64,000 nucleotides of DNA, taken from positions 44,577,291 to 44,641,290 of the forward strand of contig JANCRA010000003.1 in NCBI GenBank assembly GCA_024362935.1. Reading direction: 5' to 3'. The position numbers were made by a program, and so were the translations under genes. The notes under the pieces are model-generated. The model had not been told where the DNA came from, did no database searches, and saw only the letters and a list, made by a program, of their open reading frames with translations. Below, piece after piece: positions 44,723 to 56,800 of this stretch. The DNA is from Setophaga petechia (lineage: Eukaryota; Chordata; Aves; Passeriformes; Parulidae). Each line of letters opens with the position of its first letter. Within the stretch, counting starts at the first letter, position 1.

Positions 44723-47700
44723 TGCAACACTTATTTGTTTGCTCTGGAACTTGTAGTTGGCATTTGGGATGTATTTCTATGCTGTACTATTTAAAAATGT
44801 ATATTTGCTTGTTTTTTTAAAATATGTTTTCACTAATTGGGGAGCAACTGATCCATTTTGATACCAACCAGGTTAATAATTTGTATATTCAATAAACAGA
44901 AGTGTTTGAGAGAAGCATCTATTTCCACCAGGGATAATAGATAAAGTAAATTCCTTAGAATATATGTTGCAATAGGTTTGCATAATTTTGTGTTCTTGCT
45001 TATGGGATGCTCGTAGGCGAGGGACATTAAATGTAGACCTATCCTCAGAATTTCTAAAAGTAACTGAAATTGTTAGATTTGAGAATCAATTCAATATTGA
45101 GTGCTCTGATTTTTGATTTTCATGCTATTGGTGCTGTCCAGAGAAAGCTGAGAATAACATCATTATTGCACAGAAATTTTCAACTTCTGATACACGTTTT
45201 TCTGACAGAGGTGACTAAAAGAAGTGAATTAAAGGCAATCTGCAAAAAATTCTTATTAATGCTTTGGAAGTATGTTGCATGGTCTCATCACGTTTTCTTT
45301 TTTGTAGAAAATCTTGGAAACTAAGAGCCAAAAAAGAAGTCTAGTATCATTCAAGATTAGCCCACGTTACCTGGTTCTCCCATTGTTTTTCAGGCTTTCC
45401 TACATTTAAAGCTGTGCTCATGGTATTGCAGTTTGTACAGACTGAAAAGAAATTTGGTGGGAGAGTCTAATGTGAAATATTCTTGGTAGTGTTTTTCAGA
45501 GTATCATTGTGAAGTGACTTTGGTTTCTTTTACTTCTCATAACTCGATTTCTGGTGGATCATTAGTTTGATTTCAGAGCCAAGAATCTTCAAAAAAAGTG
45601 ATTTCCAAACTAGAGGCAGTTCACTTTACCCCTAACAGCCTAGACAATGCTTTGAATAATCAGCATAGAGAGGTAACACAGAGAAATGGGTTTGGTAAGA
45701 GGTATCTTGTACATGAAGGTGAGGACATTAGCCAGAGGTGAAGACATTCCTTCTTTCTACCCTGGTAGAACTTCCTAGGATAGAAGTCAGATTCTGGTGT
45801 GTTGAAATTTCCTTTTGAGGCCGTGCTTTGGCAAGATGCTGCCTTGTTGCTTATAAAATGACTAAAGTGTCTACCAAATGCGAGTGCCAAGTCAAAATAT
45901 GTTCTGTATTTTGGTAATTGTGCAGAAAGAGCACCAGATGGTTCTGATGATGAAACGCTTTGGGTGGGATCATCAAGTTTTAATGGATGGCAAACTCCAA
46001 AAGCTTAATTATCAACCTCTCTAGCAGCATCCTTTTTATTGGAGTGGACAAGTTATTTTCAGAGACAGAAAAGAAATAACTGTATTTCTTTGCACGTAGC
46101 TGAATAAAACCCACTTAGCTTCTTTGTAGGAGTATCTGAAGCTCAGAATACTTGGGCCTAATAGAGAGGGTGCCAAGTTATGTTCCAAAGTGGAAAAACT
46201 ATGTTATGAATAATACTGTTTTTGTTTGAATAGTTTGATATTTTCCCAGCATGCCCAGTTTTCATGGTGTGCTGCTAATGTGTAACTCCCCTACAATATC
46301 AATACCCTACATTTTGGGTTCAGGTGTGTAGCAGTGTTGTTTATTTTCCACATTTAGTCTGAAATGGCTCAAGAGTGGTCTGTTCTTTGAGAAAATTTTC
46401 CTATTGGAGGAATTTGGACAGGCCACATTTAGAGCAAGGAAACTAAAAGATTAAATAGCAGATCTCATAGCACACTTTTAAACTCCTGCAATGTTGCTTG
46501 ATTTCATAAAGTGAGTCCATTCAAGCTGGAAGTGTTGATTGATTTGTTTCTGTAGTGGTACAATTTGGCTTTTAATTTTAATACCTTCCATTCAATGCTG
46601 GTAACAGCATAGCAGTGACTTGTGTGCTGTAATCACAGAGGGCTTTGTATGTATTTGAATAAGATGTTCTGCATGTGAATTTTTTTTATTTTTTATTTTT
46701 CCATTTGTATATGTTTGCTAAATCCTAGTGATGGTAGCATTTGCTTCCAGTTTTTACACAGGAATACTGCTACCCTTGCCTGAAACTCTGGTTGTTATTG
46801 ACACTGAAGTAGTGGAAAGTTTCACCATTGATTACAGGGTCAGTTTGTTGAAATACATCTCAGATAACGAATATTTGAGCTAATGACACCAAGTACAGCC
46901 ATCACTCACACCATGCAAGTACTTCTGTAGGATAGGATTGGATCTTCAAAATGCTGTAAAATTTCAATTTTCTGGGATTTGAGAATCCTGCAACTTATCC
47001 TGCCACATAACAGCAAGTAAAACCAGAAGGGCCTAACTGGTTAGGTTTTCAGACCATCTCATTTTGTCTGCAGGAATCAGGTTTTAAAAATTGTTGGGAC
47101 TTGCTACAGAGCACAGCTGCTTCCCCATGTAGGGAGAGATATCAAGAAGACTATCATATATGATTGATGGGAGACTGTCTTGTTGGCATTGAGCCACCTT
47201 GCAAATTTTTTTAATATAATTGTCTGTAAATTTTGTACGTGCACTTCAGCAACTTATGATGAGTTAATCTCGGAATCAGAATCAGCATGGTTACACAGAG
47301 GGTTGATCTGACTTTTGAGAGTAATGGAATTTTTTTAAACCTAAAACTTTTAAATATTTAATAGTATTTTTACTGAGTTTTGCAGTTCTATGTGGCTTAG
47401 ACTGGGATTCTCTTGTTTCTCATCTCATTAATTAGCATTTTAATCTCTGATTTTCAAGGAGCTGATTTGTTATTTCACCAACTATAGGGCACCAGAATTA
47501 GAAATGTGTTCCTAGGTCTTCAAATTATGGCTTGAAAGTTCCACAAACTTTATGTTGGCACTCTGTGCAGAGGAAAATGTCATCCAACTCTAGTATTTTC
47601 AAATATTTATCTTGTAAGGTACTTTAAAATTTCTTTAGGAAGTGTTATAAAAGTGCAAAATATATTCTTGTGGTGATTTACCATAGTAATTTTTGACTTT

Positions 47701-48338
47701 GCAGTGAATTGCCAGGTAATTATAATTCAGGTTTTAGAAATTTCTAAGAGGTTAATTACCTCTTTGGGATAAAAGAATAAAAGGCAAAATCCCAGATCCA
47801 TTAAAATATTTGTTGTTCTGAGATAAAACACCTACAGGAGAGCTTTAACCCTGTGTCCTGAAAATAGGCACACTTCCCTGTGAATTTGGAGGAATTCCTA
47901 GGGTTTGCTGTATTTCTTTGAGGGACCATATTTATTCACACTGCATAGTGTGTCTGCTGGCATTTTGAAAATCCCTGTCTTCTGGAAACTGCAGGCTTTT
48001 CCGTCTCTCTGTAGCAATTTACACAGCAATGAGAACAATGGGGTCTTGGACATAACTGTGACCTGCAGCATCACCCTGATGCCCTTAGTTGGAAAAAAAG
48101 TGGATTAAGTTATTTGGAATCAAGGAATAGTCAGCAATAGAATAACTGAAAGTGTAAATGTGACCATTGGAACTCCTACTGACACTTTATAGTTTCTTTA
48201 ATGAAGAAAAAGGAGAATAAGAAAGAGAAGAATAAGGATTAAAAGTCAGAGAGATCTTCTAAGAACATGATCTTGGTTCTTGAAAGAGGAATTTCAACAT
48301 TTTCTCTTTTCTTAATGTCCCAGAAATTTTTCTTTTAT

Positions 48339-48360
48339 GTTTACCTATGTATAGGTAAAC
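48339..48360. repeat. inverted repeat, 10-bp arms
   Basis: GTTTACCTAT and ATAGGTAAAC lie almost back to back (central GT). The GTTTAC core matches forkhead-type sites read on each strand, so a paired binding site is possible. It is immediately followed by CTAACTAGTTAAC, itself partly palindromic. Confidence 0.75.
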
Positions 48361-49064
48361 CTAACTAGTTAACTTTGCAGTGCATTCCAATGGGTTCAAC
48401 TGCCAGAAAAAGAAGGCAGGGTCACCTGGAAAAAGAGAAATTTCTAACTCAAAGAAACAAAATGTGTTGAGTTAAAATAAAATTGAGAACTAGAAAATTT
48501 TACAGTAATAATAAAGAATAAAAAAGAAGACAACCAACATACTTTATGGCTGCCAGGGATTAGTTATAACTTGTACTCTAATGATTTCTGCTGGATGTTG
48601 CTCCAATGTTCACTCTGGTGTTCATTAAAAAGAAAATCGATAAAACACCACCCTAAAATTCTATAGCAGCTTCATATAGCACAAGTACTTCCTACAGAAC
48701 CTTCTTTTTAGAGAAATATAAGTTATTCTCTGTATATTTTTCTTTCTTCCTTCCTTTCTTTCGTTTAGTTAAGGCAGTGATAAGATCTTGTAATGAGACA
48801 TGTCAGGCTGATGAGTTAATTTGGTGATACTTTTAGGTTTGCCAACTTCTTGATTGCGAATTCTTTTTTTTTTCTTTTTTTTTCAAGTAAGATCAGTATT
48901 CCACTTACATTTTTGAAATATCACATGCAGAACACCTACTAACCACCCCTCTAGCCATCAGCTTTTCATTGCTGCCTGTCAGTATCTTGCTGAGGGCAGG
49001 TGCAGATAGCCTGGGGCTCAGAGATGTCAAGCAATGCTGGTAAATGCCTGGAGATATGGTTTTA

Positions 49065-49097
49065 TATGACTATCTAAAGAGGCTATGACTATCTAAA
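49065..49097 (+). repeat. short tandem duplication, 19-base period
   Basis: TATGACTATCTAAA occurs at 49065-49078 and again at 49084-49097, separated by GAGGC. A simple local duplication is the likely origin. Confidence 0.85.
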
Positions 49098-51402
49098 TAA
49101 TTTTCAGCACATGAGAAACTCAACCTTTCCCCCAAATCTGCCTTTAAATTTGTGGCTTGGGACATTCTGTCCTAAAGCGCAGGATAACTCTGACTCTGAG
49201 TTTACTAATATGTGAGTCCTATAAACAGTACAAAAACCAGGCAATGAACAAAAACCTCATCTTTTTGGACTGATAGAAAATAGAGTTTTAGCATTTTAAC
49301 CTCTTTGACTTCAATATCCAGGACTGTGCTTAAATTGGAGTGCTTAAATGGTCGTCATTTAATTTTTTTGATGGGCAGTGTTGCCTGCAAGAATTTCTAT
49401 CTGTGGTGGACATAGTTCTGGTTTCAAAATATCTTGCAGAGGTGAATTTTGCAGAAAAAATAGGAAGTCCAAATCTTTGGATGATAGGCAACAAGTATTT
49501 GTGAAAAATTTCAATTCAGATTTTGACAGAGATGTCATAAGTGAAAAATCCAGGGAAACTAGGGCTACATCTGGTAAAGTCTCCATAAAGACAAAATGTT
49601 GCCAAACTGATTGTTTTACCATTGAAGGCAAATTTCTGTTTCGAAGTGTACTCTTTCCTTAATTAGAACAATTTTTTCTTGCTTTTTTAACTAATCAAGT
49701 AGTCATATTTTAGGGGACACTGAAAGGAGACCAAAAGGTTTTTCTTCTGAGGGCTTGATGAGATAATGTGATTCATATTTTTTTTTTTTTTGTGTGATTT
49801 ATTTGTCCAGCAGGCAAGAGTTAATTATCTTCAGGGCTGATAATTGTAGATAATCACAAATAGAAGTGTCCTTTGGGCAGAATACAAAGCAATATCTTGC
49901 TGGAGCACTCTGTGCCCACATACTTGGGAACAGTTTTCCCACAGAGGATGCACCTGTGAGGTGGGATCCTAACTGAATGGATCCTGGAAGAAAGAAATTT
50001 TACTAACTTATTTTTCTAAAGTACAATGAAAATTAGAGCACCTGGATTTCCTTTTCTCTGATTATAGTGTCAGGATAAATGAATTTCAAAAATGGGAGCT
50101 GAGAGGGAAAGTTAGAGTACGACTAACTGAAAAAACAGATTTTAGCTATAATTATTATGTTTCAGGGTTTCAGGGAAGAAAACTCTGAGATATGTAGTAA
50201 GGAGGTTTTGTCCCTCAGGGAATCTAGGGAAGTAGACCTGAAGGCAGACGTTCTTAAGGCCTTCTAATTGATTTTTATGTCCTACTTAACTAGCTTTGAA
50301 AACTCTTAGCTTCAGTTACATGGGACTCTCCAACAGAGAACCCCAATATTTTGTCTGGATTAATGTTAATTTCAATGGGAACAAATGGCACAACTATATT
50401 GTAATATTACAAAATAGATGTGTCAGAAAAATTGTCAGTTTGTGTGCAGCTGACATCTCCTTTTCCCTTTTCCCTTTTTCTATTCTGTTTTTCTCCCTTT
50501 TAAAAAAAATTTAATTGAAACCAGCAATCTCTATTTTTGTTGTTGTTGTTTAGATACACCACAGTCAGGACAGGTTGAACCTCCAATTGTCAGTGAGACC
50601 TCAAATCCACGTTCCATATGGGATAATTATGCTGGAATTTTAAATATGGGGATGTGTTCCCATGCACTAGTATTATTGTTGATATCTCTGAAATATCAGC
50701 TCAACATTTCAGCTATCTTACCATTTTTAACTCTTGTAAGATGGTAAAACTGGGCTTTCAGAATTACCACTCCCCCTGCCCCCCTCATATATATAGATAT
50801 ATATAATATATCTTTGCTCAAGGGCTTTAGTTTCCTGTTACTATTCCAAGCCTTGTCTATGCATATGTAGGTGTTACACTATAAAAAAAAAATGTACCAA
50901 GGAGTTTGCATCTGGTAAATGTAGCTCAAGCACAGTTGAGTAGGTGGTTAAGTCAAAGTGCAGTGAAAGAATCTGATGAAGATTTATCCTAAACTCTTTG
51001 TGTGGCCTGAGTGAGACAGCGTCAGGCACTGAGGGATGCTAAGTAACTCAAAGCCTCCCAAGTTATCTAAGTTTCAACTCCACATGTTCTCAATTCTACA
51101 TAATTCTTGATGCTTTGTCCAGCAAGAAAAATGCAGTCATGGAATTTGTTTTCATCTTCCTTTCCAGAAAGACCTTTTCTTTTTGCTCAGAAGAGGTCAC
51201 CAGTTATATATAAAATATAAAAATATGTATAGGTAATAGATACAAAAAAATAGAGGATTAATATAGACAATTGATTTGCATCACAAATCAATGCAATTCC
51301 ATTCTGTTGTGTAGCTGAATTTCAGTTTGGTCCAATCCAGAGCTCATGAAGCTAATTAAAGAGAATTAACTGCATGGTGAATTACAGTTTGCATAGTATT
51401 TT

Positions 51403-51453
51403 ATACTCTTTATAAAATAAAGAGTATGACTGTTGTTTTCAGTCATATGACTG
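51403..51453. repeat. hairpin-rich patch
   Basis: ATACTCTTTA and TAAAGAGTAT form a 10-bp stem with a five-base centre (51403-51427). A perfect 14-base palindrome, CAGTCATATGACTG, follows about 12 bases later. Two adjacent palindromes in AT-rich unique DNA are unusual in this window, and no element family was recognised. Confidence 0.7.
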
Positions 51454-53789
51454 AGCTGAAAGAGCATACCCTCTCTTAAACATAGTAAGCAAGTTCTTCA
51501 GCAAAATAATCTTAAACATTGGTCTGCATATGAAAGGGAAGGGAACCTGACACATTATGTATTCAAAAGATAACTGGAGCCAAAAACTCCTGAAAGTATT
51601 GTTAATTTTAGTACAATTTGGCAAGAAAGATTGCATCCAAGTAGTAAGCTAACAGCTTCTGGTATGTGTATTGTTGCATAAAGGTAGTATTATATAATGA
51701 AACAAAATGTTATTATTTTGTGTTAAAGTTGCATCCAGAGAACCCTTATGAGACTGGATTACAGTCGTGCCAGGAGACCCTGCTGTGGTTGCAAGTCCCG
51801 GTACACACATAGGAAGAGATTAAAAAGATATCATTCCAGCTGGTGAGAGGATAGTTGAGGCCTGGGGGGGAGAGAGAGGGAGAGAGAAGAGAAAAAAAAA
51901 GTTCAAATATTATAATGCAGGTCAATGCCAACACTGCCCTTTCAGTCTTTGTGTGATTTCCACAGGGGTGTGACTGAAGTGACTCCCTGTGCAGTGACCC
52001 TGGTTGTCACTTCCAAGCCACGTCATCTGCAGCCCATGGCTTCTCCAGGTGTAGAGGGTGTCTCTAGAAGTGCAGTTTGGATCAGCTGTAAGGCTCTCTC
52101 TGTGCTTGTTGCATCCTTCCAACAGCACCATCCTTCTAACACCAAGGGTTTCTTGTGTCTGGAATCCTGCTCATACTTGGGGCTTGTAATGCTGTAAGTT
52201 TTCAGTCAGGGCTTAATTGACCTGGCAGTGCCTTCAGCACATGGATGGGCACATGGAAATGCCACAGAAACAGGCCTGTTGTGAAAGCTCCCTCTGTTTC
52301 CTTTCATGCAGTCCTATGGATCAGGAACGCCCCAGCCTGTGGCTGTGAAAGCGCCGTGCAGCTCACCGGGAGTTCAGAGGTGCTTTTTGTGTCCCAGCAC
52401 ACCGTGTGAGTGGCAGTGGGCTGGAGCAGGAACTCCAGGGAAATTTGAGTCCCTTGATGTGGGAGCAGGCAGCCAGCAGCGTTTACCACCTTTCCCCGGG
52501 CAACAGAGGAGGCTTGTGCTGTCTGCAGCCGATGAGTTATAACTGGAGTTCCTCCTCTCCCCTCGGCCTTCCAAGCAGCGTGGTGTATGTCTTGTGGTTC
52601 TTATCTGCTCGAAAGTATGCACACAGAGCTTATCAGATCTGGAATGCTAGCACCCTGCCTTTTATATGAAGCAATAAATGCATATTTAGGTATTGCTTTC
52701 ATCTGCACGGTGAATTAGATGTTTTTGGTGTTTTCAAGGGTAATTTTAGGAGATGTAATAATACATTTAAATTAGTTGTTGGAGATATGCAGTACTTTTT
52801 TCATGAAAATCCTTTTTAGGCTTCACAACGTAGCTGATGCTATGTTATGAAGTGATACTACATATATTTTGTATTCTATACTCATGTCCTGTAATGATTG
52901 GATGCTTTACAGATCGGCAAGCAGACAGCAGAGAAACCTTCCTGAATTGCCTGTTGGAGACACTTACACAATAACACACTTATTTGTTAAAGAAGAGATG
53001 ATAAGGAGATTTTATAGCCAATTATACAATGTAACACTGCCAGGTAATGTGCCACTAACGAGTGACACCCTTTTGGGAAAGACAGGGAACCACTGTCTGT
53101 GCAGTTTGGCAAAAGTGGTGATGTTTATGGGGTTCCTTTTTTAAAGAGGTAGTTTACAGAAACACCATCACTGTATGTGTTTGTTGACATGTTTTTTGTA
53201 GGCAGATGTGAGGTTGCTCTAAACTGGAAGTCATGTAGTTTACGTAAGTGCTAACCAGAGCTAAACTGGATTAGAGTGGGTTTGTGGCCAGTCATCGCCA
53301 AGTGTGGGCAGAGTGAGCTCATATCTCCCTGCAAAGCTGTGGAGATGTAGCCTATTTTAGGTACTTCTTTTGAGCCTCATTTCTGTAATAATGACATCAC
53401 AGCTTCTGGGGTGTAGAACTGTAAAGCACCACTGCTACAGAGGAAAGAAATACTATCTCCCTTTTGTGTATTAGGAACCGGGAAGCACAAGGCAACTTCT
53501 GATGAAGGTTGAGCAGAAAATCTGTAACAAAAGCAGCAGCTGAGTTCAGAGTTTTGGAGAGCAATTTTCACACTGTATGAGCTGTGGCGTGGCTCTTACC
53601 TCCCTGTGATACAATGTGTGTTTTAAAATGACCACTTGTGGAACAGGTGGTGTGCTCTGATTCCTTCTTTCATGGATCACTTGACTGCAATCTCTGTTAG
53701 GGAATACAAAAATCCAAATGAAAATCACTGCAGAGGGACTACTTTAAAATGCAAAGTGATAGGGAAACAATGTTGTACTTAGGTTTGGT

Positions 53790-53852
53790 TGGGCTTTTTG
53801 TTTTTTTTTTTTTTGTTTGTTTATTGGTTTGGGTTTTTTTTTTTTTTTTGGC
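53790..53852 (+). repeat. double poly-T tract
   Basis: Two long T runs (about 53800-53814 and 53834-53850) are separated by GTTTGTTTATTGGTTTGGG. This could be simple sequence or the A-tails of old retrocopies on the minus strand. No retroelement body is recognised. Confidence 0.7.
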
Positions 53853-53874
53853 TGTGCAAAGAATGGAGAAGAGC

Positions 53875-53898
53875 AAAGCTTTAAAGCTTTAAAGCTTT
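53875..53898. repeat. three tandem copies of a palindromic octamer
   Basis: AAAGCTTT is repeated three times without interruption, so the whole 24 bases are also self-complementary. This is a very short satellite-like array, perhaps arising by slippage. Confidence 0.9.
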
Positions 53899-56800
53899 TG
53901 AGAAAGAAGCCAGAAAAAGCATAAAATACAATCCCTAAGTGTTTGAACAGGGGTGAAACAAAGGGAAGCTAGCAGGAATATTCTGGTAGTGGTTAATTAC
54001 CGCATTTGCTTCCCTGTTTCAAAATGATCACGTATGAAGAATATTCTGTGTGTAAGTAAAACATTTTTCATTGAACCATCTTGAAAAGGTATCCTTTACC
54101 TGAATAAAGGAAGATTTTTAGAAATCCAGTTCAAAGGTTTACATTACAATCAGCCAACTGCTTCTTTCATTTTTGTGATTGTGTCTAGACACACGTCATT
54201 AATGATGCTTTAATTGTGAAATATTGCACATTTGAGGGTGTGAAATTGCTGTGTGATTCAGGCCCTAAATGTGTAGTTTCATTTCTATATTATTCCTTTT
54301 TCTCATTTCACATTATGTTATAATTCTGAAAATAGTTTTTTAACAGTTTTTAAATGATACATATTCTAGTCCCAGCAGCCCACAATGATAGGCCACATTC
54401 TCAAATGATATAACATGATGCCATGCTTTTTACTAAATGACTGCTTCCATTTTTTGCTTCCAGGCTTCCTTCACACTCACTGGTGACTGTGAACAGAAAA
54501 TACAGGCTACCTGTAGAGGCTCTGTCTTAGAAGAATCAGAATATTTTAATTAAGGATTTTTTAAAATTAGTAATTTTTTTCTCCTTATCAAAACTGATGA
54601 ATTTTTTTTCTGAAGACTGAGACCTATGGGAATTATTAAGGGTGAAAAGATGATTATTTTATAACTGATATTTGGCTTTTTATGGAATTTTCTTTGGTTC
54701 ATAACTCATAGGGTAAACAGAGTCCTACTGTCATTTAGCGATGTTCATAATCCATTTTATGTCCAGTGTTGGGGTCAATATGTGCTTGCAAGACAAACCA
54801 AGGCTTAGCTGTTTGAAAATGGAGTTATTTTGAAGGATTCTGTGAAATTGTTGGATGGCTATGTATTATTCTTAGGTCAATGAGAAGTAGTTACCTTTAC
54901 CGTTTCTTTAGCAAAGGTGCCTGAAATCAGAGTGTAAGTTGCTCCTGCAGCTTTATTTCCCCCCTTTCATATTGGCATTGGGAGGACAAGTCTTTTATAA
55001 GGATGGTAGCAATCTTCTAAACATGCAGAAATTTCAGGTATTCAGAATCTTTTGAAAGCATTTCAACTGCAAAATATCTGAGTGAAATTTCTGGTGGGAT
55101 TTGTATCAATTAAAACTACAGAATACTTTTAAGACAATTTTCTCCTTGTATATGTTTATGCAAGAGGTCTTCACCTGTGTGGTCACTTGGAGTTCAACTT
55201 GAGACTTTTTAAGTGAAAACATAAATAGTTTGAGCTACTAGAATAATTTTTTATTAATGTTGTGCTATTAGTATTTGATGGACAAAAAAGTTTTCTTTAT
55301 TTTATTTTCTTCTTTCCTATGTGGATAAGAAACTAGGGTTCATTTTCAGTTTAAGAAAAAGTACTTGGACATCTAAAAATAATAAAAGTGATGACAACTC
55401 TAGAATAGAGGAATACAGGTGTAAGAGAAGAAAAAGTTGTTTGCAACCACTCAGTCTAATTAGGTCATATGGTTCATGTGTCTATGTGTTGGCTATATTT
55501 TCTTTCTTTTGGGCAGAGAACTGTGCAAGGTAAAATGAGTCCAGGCAGTAAGGAAAAGGTATTTTCTTCCATGTAAACTCTAGATACCTCATACCTGAAA
55601 TGGCATACCTGTGAATAACTGTCTGGTAGATTAGCCTGTTTTCAGCATTTTCCTTGCACTCTGCTTGTGTTGGTAGACCATGGTATTACTGAACCCTTCC
55701 TGGACTGCACTATTTTATTAATTTACTAAGGGAAAGTGGTTGAAGGAAAAGTTGTTTTTATACAGGCTGCTAAATGCAACAGACACCTCAGCTCTGATGA
55801 GTCCATTTTGAGCAAACCAGGCTCTTCAGGGTTTGGCTTTTTTCCCCCACCCTGCCCAGCTCCATAATGGATAAGCCTACAGCTGATTCACAGCTCTGAG
55901 GTGTTATCTGAGCAACAAGCCTTCATTGGCTTGGGACCACTGGGTTCAGCCAGCCCTCTTCAGCCTTCTCCCTCACTTGCACTGCAAGAATTAAGGCTTC
56001 ACATACCTATTGTTCTGCAGGATTTTTTACCAAACTGAACTTTCTCCCTGGTAGATTACAAGAGTGCTAAAGCTAAGTTTAAAATTTTGTATGTTTAACC
56101 TTTCCCCCTAATTGCTTGCCCTGAATAAAGGTTTGATGCTTTGTTCCTAAATTCTCAACATGAGGTGGTGTGCATTAAAGTGTATTTATACTTTCAGATT
56201 AATTAACTCTGACCTTATGAACCACTGTCCTTGTTTAATTGGTGGCTCCAAAGCACACTAATGGCATAAATCAGCTGATAATGAGATTCAGACTTGCTTT
56301 TAAAATATATAATAACAACACTGCATTGATAGAGCAAATGAGATTTGTTGACTCTCTGTTGGTATTACAGGAGAGAAGACACAATTAAATGTGTACTTTC
56401 AGGATGGGGGAGGGCTTGGTTGGAATGAATAATATGCACTTCAGGATGGGTGTATGAAATAAGGAGGATATTCTGCATCAAGATAAGTTTGGTATTCTCT
56501 CCTTGTCTCTAGGCACTGTGCAGTACTGGCTGGTGCAGTTTAGGATACAGAAATGTTGTGGGAAGGTGTTTCTTAAAGATTACTGGGGGCTAAGAAAAAT
56601 GACAATTTCATCTTTAAATATAGTTACATGTTTTTAAACTGAGCTTACACCCACTGTTTTATGAACTGCAAATTAATCAGATAGCTCCCAGAGAACAAAA
56701 AGGTTTTGACCTAAACTAGTTGCCCAGGCTCCATTACTATTTTCAGTTTAATGTTACCCATATCCATCCTCACATTTTGGAAAGAAAACAAGGGCTGTGC

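Larger units (their letters stand above)
44723..53789. other. AT-rich desert with scattered simple repeats and hairpins
   Basis: No coding exon is recognised. Contents noted: a purine-rich block at about 48201-48255, a hairpin at 48339-48360, a CTTT/CTTC tract at about 48739-48764, T runs near 48865-48882 and 49780-49791, and a 19-base tandem duplication at 49065-49097. Also present are (TTG)n near 50537-50550, AT repeats at 50786-50812, a hairpin-rich patch at 51403-51453, a POU octamer at 51274-51281 and a less AT-rich block at about 51920-52620. Frames near 49359-49662 exist on both strands and match nothing known. Confidence 0.55.

Noticed and set aside
49359..49662. Overlapping frames on both strands with a complex-looking peptide
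   Set aside because: About 90 codons on each strand is within chance expectation. The peptides match no family I recognise, and no flanking splice sites of quality were found.
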